From assembly GCF_019968765.1 (NCBI RefSeq), contig NZ_CP074149.1, positions 2,046,001 through 2,110,000 on the forward strand: 64,000 nucleotides of DNA. Reading direction: 5' to 3'. Within the stretch, counting starts at the first letter, position 1; every line of letters begins with the position of its first letter. A program made the translations under genes and the position numbers. Source of the DNA: Enterobacter sp. JBIWA008. GTDB lineage: Bacteria; Pseudomonadota; Gammaproteobacteria; Enterobacterales; Enterobacteriaceae. Below the pieces are notes generated by a model. The model saw nothing but the letters and a program-made list of their open reading frames with translations, made no database searches and was not told the DNA's origin. Of the stretch, positions 33,767 to 44,193 are shown one piece after another.

Positions 33767-36154
33767 ATGAAATTCAGTGAACTGTGGTTACGCGAGTGGG
33801 TGAACACCACGCTGGACAGCGACGCGCTTTCTAACCAGATCACCATGGCGGGTCTGGAAGTCGACGGCGTTGAGCCGGTTTCCGGTGCATTCAACGGCGT
33901 GGTCGTCGGCGAAGTGGTCGAGTGCGGTCAGCACCCTAACGCTGACAAACTGCGCGTAACAAAAGTAAACGTGGGCGGTGAACGTCTGCTGGATATCGTC
34001 TGCGGTGCGCCAAACTGCCGTCAGGGCCTGAAGGTAGCCGTGGCGACCGTCGGTGCAGTGCTGCCGGGTGATTTCAAAATTAAAGCGGCTAAGCTGCGCG
34101 GTGAGCCGTCTGAGGGCATGCTGTGCTCCTTCTCCGAGCTGGGTATTTCCGACGATCACAACGGCATCATTGAGCTGCCGCTGGATGCGCCAATCGGCAC
34201 CGATATCCGTGAATACCTGAAGCTTGATGACAACACCATCGAAATCAGCGTCACGCCAAACCGTGCAGACTGCTTAGGTATCATCGGCGTGGCGCGCGAC
34301 GTGGCCGTGCTGAACCAGACCGAACTGAACGCGCCGGACATTGCGCCGGTTGAAGCGACCATCAGTGACGTGCTGCCTATTCAGGTTGACGCTGCGGATG
34401 CTTGCCCGCGCTACCTCGGTCGCGTGGTAAAAGGCATCAACGTTAAAGCGCCAACCCCGCTGTGGATGAAGGAGAAGCTGCGTCGCTGCGGTATCCGCTC
34501 TATCGACGCCGTGGTTGACGTGACCAACTACGTTCTGCTGGAGCTGGGCCAGCCAATGCACGCGTTCGATAAAGATCGTATCGACGGCGGCATCGTTGTG
34601 CGCATGGCGAAAGAGGGCGAAACCCTGGTTCTGCTGGACGGCAGCGAAGCGAAACTGAACGCCGACACCCTGGTGATTGCCGATCGCAGCAAAGCGCTGG
34701 CAATGGGCGGTATCTTCGGGGGCGAGCATTCGGGCGTCAACGATGAGACGCAAAACGTCCTGCTGGAATGCGCGTTCTTCAGTCCGCTCTCCATCACCGG
34801 TCGCGCACGCCGTCACGGCCTGCATACCGATGCCTCCCACCGCTACGAGCGCGGCGTTGACCCGGCGCTGCAGTACAAAGCGATGGAACGTGCGACCCGC
34901 CTGCTGATCGACATCTGCGGCGGTGATGCGGGCCCGGTTATCGATGTCACCAACGAAGCGACCCTGCCGAAGCGCGCAACTATCACCCTGCGCCGCAGCA
35001 AGCTGGATCGCCTGATTGGTCACCACGTTGCCGATGCTCAGGTGACCGACATCCTGAAACGTCTGGGCTGTGAAGTGACCGAAGGCCAGGACGAGTGGAA
35101 AGCCGTTGCGCCATCATGGCGTTTCGACATGGAAATTGAAGAAGATCTGGTGGAAGAAGTGGCCCGCGTTTACGGCTACAACAACATCCCTGACGAGCCT
35201 GTCCAGGCCGGTCTGGTGATGGGCACCCACCGTGAAGCCGACCTGTCCCTGAAGCGTGTGAAAACCATGCTGAACGACAAAGGCTATCAGGAAGTGATCA
35301 CCTACAGCTTTGTTGATCCAAAGCTACAGCAGCTGATCCACCCGGGCCAGGAGGCGCTGATCCTGCCAAGCCCAATCTCCAGCGAAATGTCCGCGATGCG
35401 TCTGTCCCTGTGGACGGGCCTGCTGGGAACTATCGTTTATAACCAGAATCGCCAGCAAAACCGCGTGCGAATTTTCGAAAGCGGTTTGCGCTTTGTACCG
35501 GATAATCAGGCAAATTTAGGCATCCGTCAGGATCTCATGCTGGCTGGCGCCATCAGCGGCAACCGCTATGAAGAGCACTGGGACCTGGCAAAAGGCACGG
35601 TTGATTTCTACGATATGAAGGGCGATCTGGAAGCGATTCTGGATCTGACCGGTAAATTATCTGAAATTGAATTCCGCGCAGAAGCCATCCCGGCTCTGCA
35701 TCCGGGCCAGAGCGCAGCCATCTATTTAGACGGCAAACGCGTTGGTTTTATTGGGGTTGTTCACCCTGAGCTGGAGCGCAAGCTGGACCTGAACGGCCGT
35801 ACCATCGTGTTCGAGCTGGAATGGAACCCGGTGGCTGACCGCGTGATTCCTCAGGCTCAGGACGTCTCCCGCTTCCCGGCAAACCGCCGTGATATCGCGG
35901 TTGTAGTCGCGGAAAATGTGCCTGCAGCAGATATTTTGGCCGAATGTAAGAAAGTTGGCGTAAATCAGGTAGTTGGCGTAAACTTATTTGACGTGTACCG
36001 CGGCAAGGGCGTAGCAGAAGGTTTCAAGAGCCTCGCTATTAGCCTTATCCTTCAGGATACCAGCCGTACACTCGAAGAAGAGGAGATTGCCGCTACCGTC
36101 GCCAAATGTGTAGAGGCATTAAAAGAGCGATTCCAGGCATCATTGAGGGATTGA
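33767..36154 (+). CDS. pheT: Phenylalanyl-tRNA synthetase beta subunit
   Basis: PheT recognises tRNA-Phe and edits misactivated tyrosine. The 795 residues equal E. coli. Domains: a tRNA-binding OB fold (residues about 39-148, with [18 protein letters not shown]), the B3/B4 editing domain (about 210-360, with [11 protein letters not shown]), B5 (about 400-475), the inactive class II-like core, and a C-terminal anticodon-binding FDX-ACB domain (about 700-795, starting at [15 protein letters not shown]). ihfA starts four bases after its stop. Confidence 0.97.
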   Translation: MKFSELWLREWVNTTLDSDALSNQITMAGLEVDGVEPVSGAFNGVVVGEVVECGQHPNADKLRVTKVNVGGERLLDIVCGAPNCRQGLKVAVATVGAVLPGDFKIKAAKLRGEPSEGMLCSFSELGISDDHNGIIELPLDAPIGTDIREYLKLDDNTIEISVTPNRADCLGIIGVARDVAVLNQTELNAPDIAPVEATISDVLPIQVDAADACPRYLGRVVKGINVKAPTPLWMKEKLRRCGIRSIDAVVDVTNYVLLELGQPMHAFDKDRIDGGIVVRMAKEGETLVLLDGSEAKLNADTLVIADRSKALAMGGIFGGEHSGVNDETQNVLLECAFFSPLSITGRARRHGLHTDASHRYERGVDPALQYKAMERATRLLIDICGGDAGPVIDVTNEATLPKRATITLRRSKLDRLIGHHVADAQVTDILKRLGCEVTEGQDEWKAVAPSWRFDMEIEEDLVEEVARVYGYNNIPDEPVQAGLVMGTHREADLSLKRVKTMLNDKGYQEVITYSFVDPKLQQLIHPGQEALILPSPISSEMSAMRLSLWTGLLGTIVYNQNRQQNRVRIFESGLRFVPDNQANLGIRQDLMLAGAISGNRYEEHWDLAKGTVDFYDMKGDLEAILDLTGKLSEIEFRAEAIPALHPGQSAAIYLDGKRVGFIGVVHPELERKLDLNGRTIVFELEWNPVADRVIPQAQDVSRFPANRRDIAVVVAENVPAADILAECKKVGVNQVVGVNLFDVYRGKGVAEGFKSLAISLILQDTSRTLEEEEIAATVAKCVEALKERFQASLRD

Positions 36155-36158
36155 ACCT

Positions 36159-36458
36159 ATGGCGCTTACAAAAGCTGAAATGTCAGAATATCTGTTTGAT
36201 AAGCTTGGGCTTAGCAAACGGGATGCCAAAGAGCTGGTAGAGCTGTTTTTCGAAGAGATCCGTCGTGCTCTGGAAAATGGTGAGCAGGTAAAACTCTCCG
36301 GTTTTGGCAATTTTGATTTGCGAGACAAAAACCAACGTCCGGGCCGCAACCCGAAGACGGGGGAAGATATTCCCATTACAGCCCGCCGCGTGGTGACCTT
36401 CAGACCCGGCCAGAAGTTGAAAAGCCGTGTCGAAAACGCAACGCCTAAAGCAGAGTAA
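36159..36458 (+). CDS. ihfA: Integration host factor alpha subunit
   Basis: IHF bends DNA by about 160 degrees and serves in replication, recombination and sigma-54 promoters, such as many NtrC-controlled ones. The 99-residue HU-family protein starts [20 protein letters not shown], has the body [20 protein letters not shown], and ends with the DNA-wrapping arm [20 protein letters not shown], including the intercalating Pro in NPKTG. It is last in the translation operon and is followed by a strong terminator. Confidence 0.98.
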   Translation: MALTKAEMSEYLFDKLGLSKRDAKELVELFFEEIRRALENGEQVKLSGFGNFDLRDKNQRPGRNPKTGEDIPITARRVVTFRPGQKLKSRVENATPKAE

Positions 36459-36471
36459 TATGAACTAACTA

Positions 36472-36498
36472 AAAAGGCCGCCCCCGCGGCCTTTTTTC
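36472..36498 (+). terminator. ihfA terminator
   Basis: AAAAAGGCCGC-CCCC-GCGGCCTTTTTT is a 7-bp GC stem extended by A-T pairs, with a six-T run. Confidence 0.94.
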
Positions 36499-36561
36499 TT
36501 TGCCCTCTTCGGCAAACCCACCGTAAAATCAATTACATCTCACGCGACTAAAACCATAAAC

Positions 36562-37542
36562 ATGCTTGATTATGCCTATCACCAGCACCGTTCCGATCGG
36601 CGTCACCTGCTTTTGCTGGTGCTGTTGCTCATTGTCGCCGCCGGCGTGAGCCTCTGCGCGGGCGACAGATGGATCGGGCCTGAAAGCTGGTGGGGGCCGG
36701 ACGGGCAGCTCTTCGTCTGGCAAATTCGCCTGCCGCGCACCGTCGCGGTGGTTCTGGTCGGTGCCGCGCTGGCGCTGTGCGGTACCATAATGCAGGCGTT
36801 GTTTGAAAACCCTCTCGCGGAGCCCGGGCTGCTCGGCGTGTCGAACGGCGCAGGCGTAGGACTGATTGCAGCGGTGATGGTGGGCGGGGGAGAACTTTCC
36901 GGATGGAGTATTAGCCTGAGCGCTATTCTCGGTGCACTGCTGATCACAGCGATCCTTCTGCGCTTCGCCAGACGGCATTTATCAACCAGCCGTCTGCTGC
37001 TTGCCGGCGTGGCGCTGGGGATTATCTGTAGCGCGTTGATGACCTGGGCGGTCTACTTCTCAACGTCCTTTGACTTGCGTCAGCTCATGTACTGGATGAT
37101 GGGCGGCTTTGGGGGCGTTGACTGGCACCAGGGCTGGCTGATGGCGCTGCTGGTACCGGTCATCGTGTGGGCGGCCCTGCAGGCGCAGCCGCTGAATATG
37201 CTCGCGCTGGGTGAAACCTCTGCCCGCCAGCTCGGCATGCCGATTGGATTCTGGCGTAATGTGCTGGTAATAGCCATTGGCTGGCTGGTCGGAGTCAGCG
37301 TGGCTCTGGCGGGCGCGATCGGTTTTATCGGGCTGGTGATTCCGCACATGCTGCGTCTGTGTGGCCTCACTGACCATCGAACCCTGCTTCCGGCATCGGC
37401 GGTTGCCGGGGCCGTCACGCTGCTGGTGGCAGATATCATCGCCCGGCTTGCCCTGACGGCCGCAGAGCTGCCGATTGGCGTGGTGACCGCCACGCTGGGC
37501 GCGCCGGTATTTATCTGGCTACTATTAAAAGCTGGACGTTAA
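36562..37542 (+). CDS. btuC: Vitamin B12 ABC transporter permease
   Basis: BtuC forms the inner-membrane channel for cobalamin with BtuD and the periplasmic BtuF. The 326 residues have about ten hydrophobic helices; family landmarks are [56 protein letters not shown] and the cytoplasmic coupling segment [16 protein letters not shown] near 252-267. The start at 36562 is an ATG with weak ribosome-binding sequence. I see no B12 riboswitch in the short upstream gap, as in E. coli where only btuB has one. Confidence 0.96.
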   Translation: MLDYAYHQHRSDRRHLLLLVLLLIVAAGVSLCAGDRWIGPESWWGPDGQLFVWQIRLPRTVAVVLVGAALALCGTIMQALFENPLAEPGLLGVSNGAGVGLIAAVMVGGGELSGWSISLSAILGALLITAILLRFARRHLSTSRLLLAGVALGIICSALMTWAVYFSTSFDLRQLMYWMMGGFGGVDWHQGWLMALLVPVIVWAALQAQPLNMLALGETSARQLGMPIGFWRNVLVIAIGWLVGVSVALAGAIGFIGLVIPHMLRLCGLTDHRTLLPASAVAGAVTLLVADIIARLALTAAELPIGVVTATLGAPVFIWLLLKAGR

Positions 37543-37574
37543 AAACTACCCGTAAGACAACCTGAGGGAATGCT

Positions 37575-38126
37575 ATGCAGTCTGATATCCTGAATACCGA
37601 AGTGACCACCATTGATGGCGATAACACCACGCTGGAAGGCTACAAAGGCAACGTGTTACTTATCGTCAACGTGGCATCCAAATGTGGCCTGACGCCGCAG
37701 TACGAGCAGCTGGAAAACATTCAGAAGGCCTGGGAGAAAGACGGTTTCACCGTGCTGGGCTTCCCGTGCAACCAGTTCCTGGGCCAGGAGCCTGGCAGCG
37801 AAGAGGAGATTAAAACCTTCTGCAGCACCACCTATGGCGTGACGTTCCCGATGTTCAGCAAAATCGATGTCAACGGTGAAGATCGCCATCCGCTGTATGC
37901 GAAGCTGGTCGCTGCCGCGCCGAAGGCCGTTGCGCCGGAAGGAAGCGGTTTTTATGAACGTATGGCCAGCAAAGGCCGCGCACCGCTTTACCCGGACGAT
38001 ATCCTGTGGAATTTTGAAAAATTCCTGATTGGCCGTGACGGCCAGGTCGTTCAGCGTTTTTCGCCGGATATGACCCCTGAGGATCCGATCGTAATGGAAT
38101 CGATCAAGCTGGCGCTGGCGAAATAA
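37575..38126 (+). CDS. btuE: BtuE, glutathione/thioredoxin peroxidase
   Basis: BtuE is a non-selenium glutathione-peroxidase-fold enzyme that reduces peroxides, preferring thioredoxin; it is not needed for B12 transport despite its position. The 183 residues contain [16 protein letters not shown] with the peroxidatic Cys near 37, [15 protein letters not shown] with the resolving Cys region, and [19 protein letters not shown]. It is the middle gene of btuCED, 32 bases after btuC, and overlaps btuD by one base (TAATG). Confidence 0.95.
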   Translation: MQSDILNTEVTTIDGDNTTLEGYKGNVLLIVNVASKCGLTPQYEQLENIQKAWEKDGFTVLGFPCNQFLGQEPGSEEEIKTFCSTTYGVTFPMFSKIDVNGEDRHPLYAKLVAAAPKAVAPEGSGFYERMASKGRAPLYPDDILWNFEKFLIGRDGQVVQRFSPDMTPEDPIVMESIKLALAK

Positions 38127-38881
38127 TGTCGTTGCTGATGCAGCTCACTGGCGTTGCCGAGAGAGGACGTCTGGAGCCGATAACCGGAACCATCAATGCG
38201 GGAGAAATCCTGCATCTTGTCGGGCCAAACGGCGCAGGGAAAAGCACGCTGCTGGCAAGAATGGCAGGCATGACCGACGGAGAAGGGCAGATCGCGCTGC
38301 TGGAGCATACGCTTGCCGACTGGTCACCGATTTCACTGGCGCATCGGCGCAGTTACCTCGTGCAGCAGCAGGTGCCGCCCTTTGCGATGCCGGTCTGGCA
38401 CTATCTGATGCTGCATTTGCACGACAAACAACAAACGTCACTGTTGACGGACGTGGCCGCGGCTCTGGGGCTGGAAGATAAACTGTCCCGGCATGCCAGC
38501 CAGCTTTCCGGTGGAGAGTGGCAGCGGGTGCGTCTGGCTGCAGTCATACTTCAGATCCACCCGGCAGGTAATCCTCACGGGCGGATGCTGCTTCTTGATG
38601 AGCCCATGAGCGGTCTGGACGTGGCGCAGCAGGCGGCACTGGATACGCTGTTAAGCACCCTCAGCCGAAAAGGTATCGCCGTGGTGATGAGCAGTCATGA
38701 CCTCAACCATACACTGCGTCATGCCCACCGGGTGTGGCTGCTTTCGCAGGGCAAGATGATCGCCAGCGGTACTCGGGAACAGGTTCTTACACCGCATCAT
38801 CTTGCCTGCGCGTACAATATGTCGTTCCGCAGGCTGGATATAGAGGGGCATAAGATGCTGATTTCTACCGGGCAGACGTAA
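38126..38881 (+). CDS. btuD: Vitamin B12 ABC transporter ATPase
   Basis: BtuD powers cobalamin import with BtuC. The 251-residue ATPase has the Walker A loop [14 protein letters not shown] near 33-46, signature [14 protein letters not shown] near 128-141, Walker [12 protein letters not shown] near 155-165 and the switch His in [12 protein letters not shown]. It is about two residues longer than E. coli BtuD, at the C-terminus. Its start codon overlaps the btuE stop. Confidence 0.96.
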   Translation: MSLLMQLTGVAERGRLEPITGTINAGEILHLVGPNGAGKSTLLARMAGMTDGEGQIALLEHTLADWSPISLAHRRSYLVQQQVPPFAMPVWHYLMLHLHDKQQTSLLTDVAAALGLEDKLSRHASQLSGGEWQRVRLAAVILQIHPAGNPHGRMLLLDEPMSGLDVAQQAALDTLLSTLSRKGIAVVMSSHDLNHTLRHAHRVWLLSQGKMIASGTREQVLTPHHLACAYNMSFRRLDIEGHKMLISTGQT

Positions 38882-38954
38882 CCGTTTCTTGCCTCATAGC
38901 ACAATTGCACGCTAAATTACGAAAAGAACAAAAAAAGCAGAGGATTCGTCTGAA

Positions 38955-39419
38955 ATGCGATTCTGGTTTATCCTGATGGCCGCACTCTTTCTTGCGGGAT
39001 GCAGTAGCCATCGTGCGCCGCCGCCTAACCCACGACTTTCAGATTCGATCACCGTCATTGCCAGCCTCAACGATCAGCTGAGCAACTGGCGCGGTACGCC
39101 TTATCGCTACGGCGGCATGAGCCGCGGCGGCGTAGATTGTTCCGGCTTCGTTCTGATGACGTTTCGCGACAAGTTTGATTTACAGCTTCCGCGCGAAACG
39201 CGTAAGCAGGCAGAAATTGGCACTGAAATTGATAAAGACGATCTTCTGCCCGGGGACCTGGTTTTCTTCAAAACCGGATCGGGTGAAAGCGGTCTTCATG
39301 TGGGCATATATGATACGGACAATCAGTTTATTCACGCCTCGACCAGTCGCGGCGTGATGCGCTCTTCTCTGGATAATGTTTACTGGCGTAAAAATTTCTG
39401 GCAGGCACGACGTATATAG
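38955..39419 (+). CDS. nlpC: NlpC, NlpC/P60-family lipoprotein peptidase
   Basis: NlpC is a lipoprotein of the NlpC/P60 cell-wall peptidase family. The signal MRFWFILMAALFLAGCSSH has lipobox LAGC with lipidated Cys16. The catalytic domain shows YGGMSRGGVDCSGFV with the nucleophile Cys near 57, GLHVGIYDTDNQFIHAST with the catalytic His near 116 and the polar third residue after it. The 154 residues equal E. coli. It lies 73 bases after btuD and is followed by its own terminator. Confidence 0.96.
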   Translation: MRFWFILMAALFLAGCSSHRAPPPNPRLSDSITVIASLNDQLSNWRGTPYRYGGMSRGGVDCSGFVLMTFRDKFDLQLPRETRKQAEIGTEIDKDDLLPGDLVFFKTGSGESGLHVGIYDTDNQFIHASTSRGVMRSSLDNVYWRKNFWQARRI

Positions 39420-39443
39420 TCTTTGTCAGATACTTCTCTTATG

Positions 39444-39476
39444 ACGGCATGGTATCTAATAAATCATGCCGTTTTT
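39444..39476 (+). terminator. nlpC terminator
   Basis: ACGGCATG and CATGCCGT pair around a 13-base AT loop and are followed by TTTTTC. It starts 25 bases after the nlpC stop. The remaining stretch to ydiV (39477-39712) is strongly AT-rich and shows no gene. Confidence 0.85.
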
Positions 39477-39712
39477 CTCAAATAAGATGCTTAAAGTTAA
39501 ATTTATCTGAAATTAGCGAATTCTGTATGTGTCTGTTTTATCTAAAACTGGCTATTAATCGGCAACCAGGATAAAATTATTTTAGATTCAGGGATAAATC
39601 TGAAAATAATTACGGAACTAATGAAATTAATCTTATTAAAATCAAGACAGTGGAATTGTGTCGGCAATTGCTCCAGGATGTCCTCTCTCATCTTTAATGC
39701 GGAGCGAGTTCA

Positions 39713-40429
39713 ATGATTATTACGCTAGATAATGCTTACCAGTCTGAACTGCTGCTTCTGCCTGCCCGTAATAGCGCAGGGGAGCTTAAAGGTTTAGAGG
39801 TTCTGGTTAACTTTACTGGCGTCGGCAGCGATGTGAGGATCCCCACCGAGCTCGTTATCCCTCGGCTTTCAGCAGCTGAAGAGTTAGTGCTGTTTAACGA
39901 AAAACTGCAATTGCTTGATACCTGTAAACTGTTTTTTATTCAGCATCAGCTAATTGCATGGATCAATATTACACCTGCAATAGTTGAATTTTTATTAAGT
40001 AATGGAAACGCTGTTTCAATCCTTGAGCGTTATCCCTTTCTTGAGTTTACTGTTAATGAGAATTATCCAGGTTTAAATAACGGAAAGGACGATCTGCAGC
40101 TGGCGAGAATGGCAATCCATTTCCCGTTGGTCCTGGCAAACTTTGGCGCTGGTGCCGCATCGCTCAAAGCGGTCTATGATGGATTATTTAAACGGGTCAT
40201 CCTCGATAAAGGGTTCATTCAGCAGCGTGCCCCGCAGCTCTCTTTTGAGCCCTTTATGCGCGCCATCCTCTGGCAAATCACACCGCACTGCCAGTCAGTG
40301 ATCGTCTCGGGCATTGACGACCACGGCCTGCTGCAACGCGTTTTGTCCTTCAATTTTGGCGCCATGCAGGGCGCACTCTGGCCTGCCGTCTCTGCGGAGC
40401 ACGTTACTACGCTGGTTCAGCAGCGATAA
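39713..40429 (+). CDS. ydiV: YdiV, degenerate EAL-domain anti-FlhDC factor
   Basis: YdiV binds FlhD and sends the flagellar master regulator to ClpXP, lowering motility under poor nutrition. The 238-residue protein is one EAL fold without catalytic residues: the EAL triad position reads LEVLVNF, and metal-binding acidic residues are missing. Conserved are [48 protein letters not shown] and the C-terminal [15 protein letters not shown], all as in E. coli YdiV (237 residues). The long AT-rich upstream region agrees with poor expression. It should not bind or cut c-di-GMP. Confidence 0.93.
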   Translation: MIITLDNAYQSELLLLPARNSAGELKGLEVLVNFTGVGSDVRIPTELVIPRLSAAEELVLFNEKLQLLDTCKLFFIQHQLIAWINITPAIVEFLLSNGNAVSILERYPFLEFTVNENYPGLNNGKDDLQLARMAIHFPLVLANFGAGAASLKAVYDGLFKRVILDKGFIQQRAPQLSFEPFMRAILWQITPHCQSVIVSGIDDHGLLQRVLSFNFGAMQGALWPAVSAEHVTTLVQQR

Positions 40430-40490
40430 CCCTTGCTTTCGCCCGTGTTTAAGTCCGGGTAAACCCTCTACACTAAAAGCAGGAGGACTT

Positions 40491-41933
40491 ATGACCCTGT
40501 CTTTTACTGCTCACTGGCATGACGAGTTGCCTGGCTTTTACACCGCACTCAAACCAACACCGTTACAAAATTCACGCCTTATCTGGCATAACGATTTGCT
40601 GGCAGAAGAACTGGCCATTCCACCTGACCTGTTTCAGCGTTCAGAGGGCGCAGGCGTCTGGGGCGGTGAAATGCTTCTCGCCGGGATGCAACCTCTGGCT
40701 CAGGTCTATAGCGGACATCAGTTCGGCGTCTGGGCGGGGCAGCTCGGCGACGGCAGGGGGATCCTGCTCGGTGAACAACGGCTTCCCAACGGGGGAACGG
40801 TTGACTGGCACCTGAAAGGGGCTGGCCTTACTCCCTATTCGCGAATGGGCGACGGGCGGGCGGTACTGCGTTCAACGATTCGCGAGTGCCTTGCGTCCGA
40901 AGCGATGCATGCCCTGGGTATTCCCACTACGCGCGCGCTGTCGATCGTTACCAGCGACACGCCGGTTGCGCGCGAAACCGTGGAAAAAGGGGCAATGCTG
41001 ATGCGTATCGCGCAAAGCCATCTGCGCTTTGGCCATTTTGAGCACTTTTACTATCGTCGCGAGCCGGAAAAGGTGCGCCAGCTGGCAGACTTTGCCATTC
41101 GTCACCACTGGCCGCATTTGCAGGATGAGGCGGATAAATACGTTCTCTGGTTCAGGGATGTGGTGGCCCGTACCGCAACCCTGATTGCCCGCTGGCAAAC
41201 GGTGGGCTTTGCGCATGGCGTCATGAATACGGACAACATGTCGATCCTCGGGCTGACCTTTGATTACGGTCCGTTTGGTTTCCTGGACGATTATCAGCCA
41301 GGGTATATCTGCAACCACTCCGACTATCAGGGACGTTACAGCTTTGACAATCAGCCAGCTGTTGGTCTGTGGAACCTGCAGCGGCTTGCGCAGACCCTGT
41401 CGCCGTTCATCGACGTAGATGCCCTCAACGATGCGCTCGACAGCTATCAGGACATATTGCTGCGAGAATATGGCACGCTGATGCGCAACAAGCTGGGGCT
41501 GCTGACGCAGGAGAAGGGCGATAACGACATCCTCAATGGCCTGTTTGCCCTGATGGCGCGCGAGGGCAGCGATTACACGCGCACCTTCCGGATGCTGGGG
41601 CAGACGGAGCAGCACAGCGCCGCCTCGCCGCTGCGCGATGAGTTTATTGACAGACAGGCGTTTGACGACTGGTTTGCATCGTACCGCGCGCGGCTGCGGC
41701 AGGAGCCGGTGGATGACGAGACCCGCCAGACGCAGATGAACGCAACGAACCCCGCGATGGTGTTGCGCAACTGGCTGGCGCAGCGGGCGATTGAACAGGC
41801 AGAGAAGGGCGAATACGAGGAGCTACACCGCTTGCATGTGGCGCTGCGCACGCCGTTTGCCGACAGGGATGATGACTACGTCAGCCGCCCGCCTGACTGG
41901 GGCAAGCGGCTGGAGGTCAGCTGCTCAAGCTAG
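40491..41933 (+). CDS. selO: SelO (YdiU), protein AMPylase pseudokinase
   Basis: SelO transfers AMP to Ser, Thr or Tyr of proteins involved in redox balance. The 480-residue protein has the inverted kinase-like fold: [19 protein letters not shown] near 76-94 (nucleotide loop), [20 protein letters not shown], and [20 protein letters not shown] with the metal-binding Asn and Asp near 246-256. It ends EVSCSS, with the Cys in place of the selenocysteine of animal SelO. AGGAGG is 5 bases before the ATG at 40491; an upstream in-frame ATG at 40314 lies in ydiV and is rejected. Confidence 0.96.
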   Translation: MTLSFTAHWHDELPGFYTALKPTPLQNSRLIWHNDLLAEELAIPPDLFQRSEGAGVWGGEMLLAGMQPLAQVYSGHQFGVWAGQLGDGRGILLGEQRLPNGGTVDWHLKGAGLTPYSRMGDGRAVLRSTIRECLASEAMHALGIPTTRALSIVTSDTPVARETVEKGAMLMRIAQSHLRFGHFEHFYYRREPEKVRQLADFAIRHHWPHLQDEADKYVLWFRDVVARTATLIARWQTVGFAHGVMNTDNMSILGLTFDYGPFGFLDDYQPGYICNHSDYQGRYSFDNQPAVGLWNLQRLAQTLSPFIDVDALNDALDSYQDILLREYGTLMRNKLGLLTQEKGDNDILNGLFALMAREGSDYTRTFRMLGQTEQHSAASPLRDEFIDRQAFDDWFASYRARLRQEPVDDETRQTQMNATNPAMVLRNWLAQRAIEQAEKGEYEELHRLHVALRTPFADRDDDYVSRPPDWGKRLEVSCSS

Positions 41934-41941
41934 CGATTTTT

Positions 41942-41969
41942 GCCGGGTGGCAGCTTCGCCTTACCCGGC
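41942..41969. repeat. REP-like palindrome between selO and the hydroxybutyrate dehydrogenase gene
   Basis: GCCGGGT-GGCAGCTTCGCCTT-ACCCGGC has the REP layout of GCCGG ends around a GGC/GCC core and lies between two convergent stops, where it may also help end transcription. Confidence 0.8.
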
Positions 41970-41976
41970 TTGCAAA

Positions 41977-42747
41977 TCACTGCGCAACCCATCCGCCATC
42001 CATATTCAACGCGGCGCCGCGAACGTTTACGGCGCTGTCGCTGCACAAAAACAGCGCCAGTTCACCCAGCTGCTCCGGGGTGACAAACTCGCCAGAAGGT
42101 TGTTTCTCTGCAAGGAGCAGATCGCGAGCCTGCTCCGGCGGTACGCCCTCAGCGATACGTTGATCGATTTGCTGTTGCACCAGCGGCGTCAGTACCCAGC
42201 CCGGGCAGATGGTATTGGCGGTAATGCCGGTGCGGGCGGTTTCCAGCGCCAGCGATTTCGTAAAGCCCACTACGCCATGCTTGGCGGCAACGTAGGCTGA
42301 CTTCTCTTTTGACGCGACCAGCCCGTGAACCGAGGCGATATTAATGATGCGTCCCCAGTTTTTCTCGCGCATGGCGGGCAGCGCCAGCCGGCTGGTGTGA
42401 AATACCGAGGAGAGATTAATGGCGATAATGTCGTTCCATTTCTCCACCGGAAACGCGTCAACCGGGGCGACATGCTGTATCCCGGCGTTGTTGACAAGAA
42501 TGTCCACGCCGCCAAACTGCGATTCGGCGTAGCGCATCATGGCTTCAATTTGCAGCACGTCACGCAGGTCAGCATCGTGATAGCCCGGCTTTTTGCCCAG
42601 TTGCGCAATCTCTTCTCTTGCTGATTCGCTGTCGCCGAAACCGTTGAGGATCAGCTGTGCCCCGGCCTTCGCCAGCACGCGGGCGATCCCAAGGCCAATG
42701 CCGCTGGTCGAGCCTGTCACCAGTGCGGTTTTACCGTTCAGATTCAT
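41977..42747 (-). CDS. 3-hydroxybutyrate dehydrogenase
   Basis: This SDR enzyme should oxidise D-3-hydroxybutyrate to acetoacetate with NAD. The 256 residues have TGSTSGIGLGIARVL (dinucleotide loop at 11-25), NNAGIQHVAPVDAFPVEKW (typical of hydroxybutyrate dehydrogenases), the catalytic Ser139 in INIASVHGLVAS and Tyr152/Lys156 in SAYVAAKHGVVGFTKSL, and the C-terminal ALNMDGGWVAQ. I start at 42747, where AAGGAGAAAAAG precedes ATG; six codons upstream is another ATG. It is the last gene of a five-gene cluster, 10 bases after a permease, which supports the substrate call. Confidence 0.9.
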   Translation of the reverse strand: MNLNGKTALVTGSTSGIGLGIARVLAKAGAQLILNGFGDSESAREEIAQLGKKPGYHDADLRDVLQIEAMMRYAESQFGGVDILVNNAGIQHVAPVDAFPVEKWNDIIAINLSSVFHTSRLALPAMREKNWGRIINIASVHGLVASKEKSAYVAAKHGVVGFTKSLALETARTGITANTICPGWVLTPLVQQQIDQRIAEGVPPEQARDLLLAEKQPSGEFVTPEQLGELALFLCSDSAVNVRGAALNMDGGWVAQ

Positions 42748-42757
42748 CTTTTTCTCC

Positions 42758-44149
42758 TTACACAATGCCGGTCAGATAGAACACGGCAATAACAAAAAGC
42801 ACTGCCAGACTTTTAATGATGGTGATTGCGAAAATGCCGCCGTAGGCCTGACGATGGCTCAGGCCGGTAATCGCCAGCAGGGTAATCACCGCCCCGTTAT
42901 GGGGTAGGGTATCCATCCCCCCGCTCGCCATTGAAGCCACGCGGTGCAGCACCTCCAGAGGGATATTGGCGGCGTGGGCGGCGGCGACAAACGAGTCGGC
43001 CATGGCGGCGAGGGCAATACTCATCCCGCCGGACGCCGAGCCGGTGATCCCCGCAAGCACCGTCACGCTGATGGCCTCATTCAGCAGCGGATTCGGGATG
43101 GTCGCCAGCGCTTTGGATAACACCAGGAAACCGGGCAGGGCGGCGATAACCGCGCCGAAACCGTATTCCGAGGCGGTATTCATCGCCGCCAGAATGGCAC
43201 CGCTCACCGCGGTCCGGCTGCCTTCAGCCAGACGACCCCGGATATTGCGAAAGCCAAAAATCAGCACCAGCACGATACCTGAAATCAGGGCCGCCTCCAC
43301 GGCCCAGATGGCGGTAATTTTGCCCACCTCGGTCACAATCGGTTTCGCCAGGCCGGGCAGAGTAAGCTCGTGAGTCGTGCCGTACCAGCCTGGGATCCAG
43401 CGAGTAAACAGCAGGTTCAGTATGCCCACCACCAGCAGCGGGGAGATGGCAATTAGCGGATGCGGGAGGTTAATGTTATCCGGCGTTTCGGGTTCATTTT
43501 TCAGATCCGTGCCGTAGCCCTCGTTGTTATTGAACGCCTTACGACGCTGGCGCTCCAGCCAGAGCAGGCCAAAGACGATAATAAACAGAGAGCCAATCAG
43601 CCCAAGCCACGGTGCGGCCCAGGCGTTCGTACCAAAGAAGCTGGTGGGGATGATATTCTGGATCTGCGGCGTGCCGGGCAGGGCGTCCATGGTAAACGAA
43701 AACGCCCCCAGCGCCACGGTGGCCGGGATCAGCCGCTTAGGGATGCCGCTCTGGCGGAACAGTTCCGCGGCGAAAGGGTAAACCGCAAACGCCACCACGA
43801 ACAGCGACACGCCGCCGTAGGTTAACAGCGCACACACCAGGACGATCACCGGAATAGCGTGGCGACGACCGAGGATCTGAATCGCGGCGGCGACGATGGA
43901 GCGTGAGAAACCGGAAAGCTCAATCAGCTTGCCGAAAACGGCCCCCAGCAGAAACACCGGGAAGTAGAGCTTGACGAAGCCGACCATCTTTTCCATAAAC
44001 AGGCCGGTAAACGTCGGGCCGACGGCACCCGGATCGGTCAGCAGCACGGCGCCGAGCGCCGCAATCGGCGCAAACAAAATAACGCTGTATCCGCGATAGG
44101 CCGCCAGCATCAGCAGCGCCAGCGCCGCCAGGGCAATTAACACACTCAT
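42758..44149 (-). CDS. GntP-family permease, probable 3-hydroxybutyrate or acetoacetate importer
   Basis: The 463-residue membrane protein has about 12-14 hydrophobic helices and GntP-family landmarks: FVKLYFPVFLLGAVFGKLIE, LLTYGGVSLFVVAFAVYPF, DALPGTPQIQNIIPTSFFGT and GGMDTLPHNGAVITLLAITG. GntP proteins carry gluconate, but this branch, next to hydroxybutyrate dehydrogenase and CoA-transferase genes, usually moves hydroxybutyrate or short fatty acids. The substrate is inferred from neighbours. ATG at 44149 follows GAGGAGTCGTA. Confidence 0.85.
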   Translation of the reverse strand: MSVLIALAALALLMLAAYRGYSVILFAPIAALGAVLLTDPGAVGPTFTGLFMEKMVGFVKLYFPVFLLGAVFGKLIELSGFSRSIVAAAIQILGRRHAIPVIVLVCALLTYGGVSLFVVAFAVYPFAAELFRQSGIPKRLIPATVALGAFSFTMDALPGTPQIQNIIPTSFFGTNAWAAPWLGLIGSLFIIVFGLLWLERQRRKAFNNNEGYGTDLKNEPETPDNINLPHPLIAISPLLVVGILNLLFTRWIPGWYGTTHELTLPGLAKPIVTEVGKITAIWAVEAALISGIVLVLIFGFRNIRGRLAEGSRTAVSGAILAAMNTASEYGFGAVIAALPGFLVLSKALATIPNPLLNEAISVTVLAGITGSASGGMSIALAAMADSFVAAAHAANIPLEVLHRVASMASGGMDTLPHNGAVITLLAITGLSHRQAYGGIFAITIIKSLAVLFVIAVFYLTGIV

Positions 44150-44193
44150 TACGACTCCTCACTTTAATTATTATTCGGGTACCAACGAGATGC

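Noticed and set aside
36499..36561. B12 riboswitch before btuC
   Set aside because: The 63-base gap is too short and lacks the B12-box; none is expected for btuCED.
40314..41933. SelO with a 59-residue N-terminal extension
   Set aside because: The extension is the ydiV gene read in another frame; AGGAGG before 40491 marks the start.
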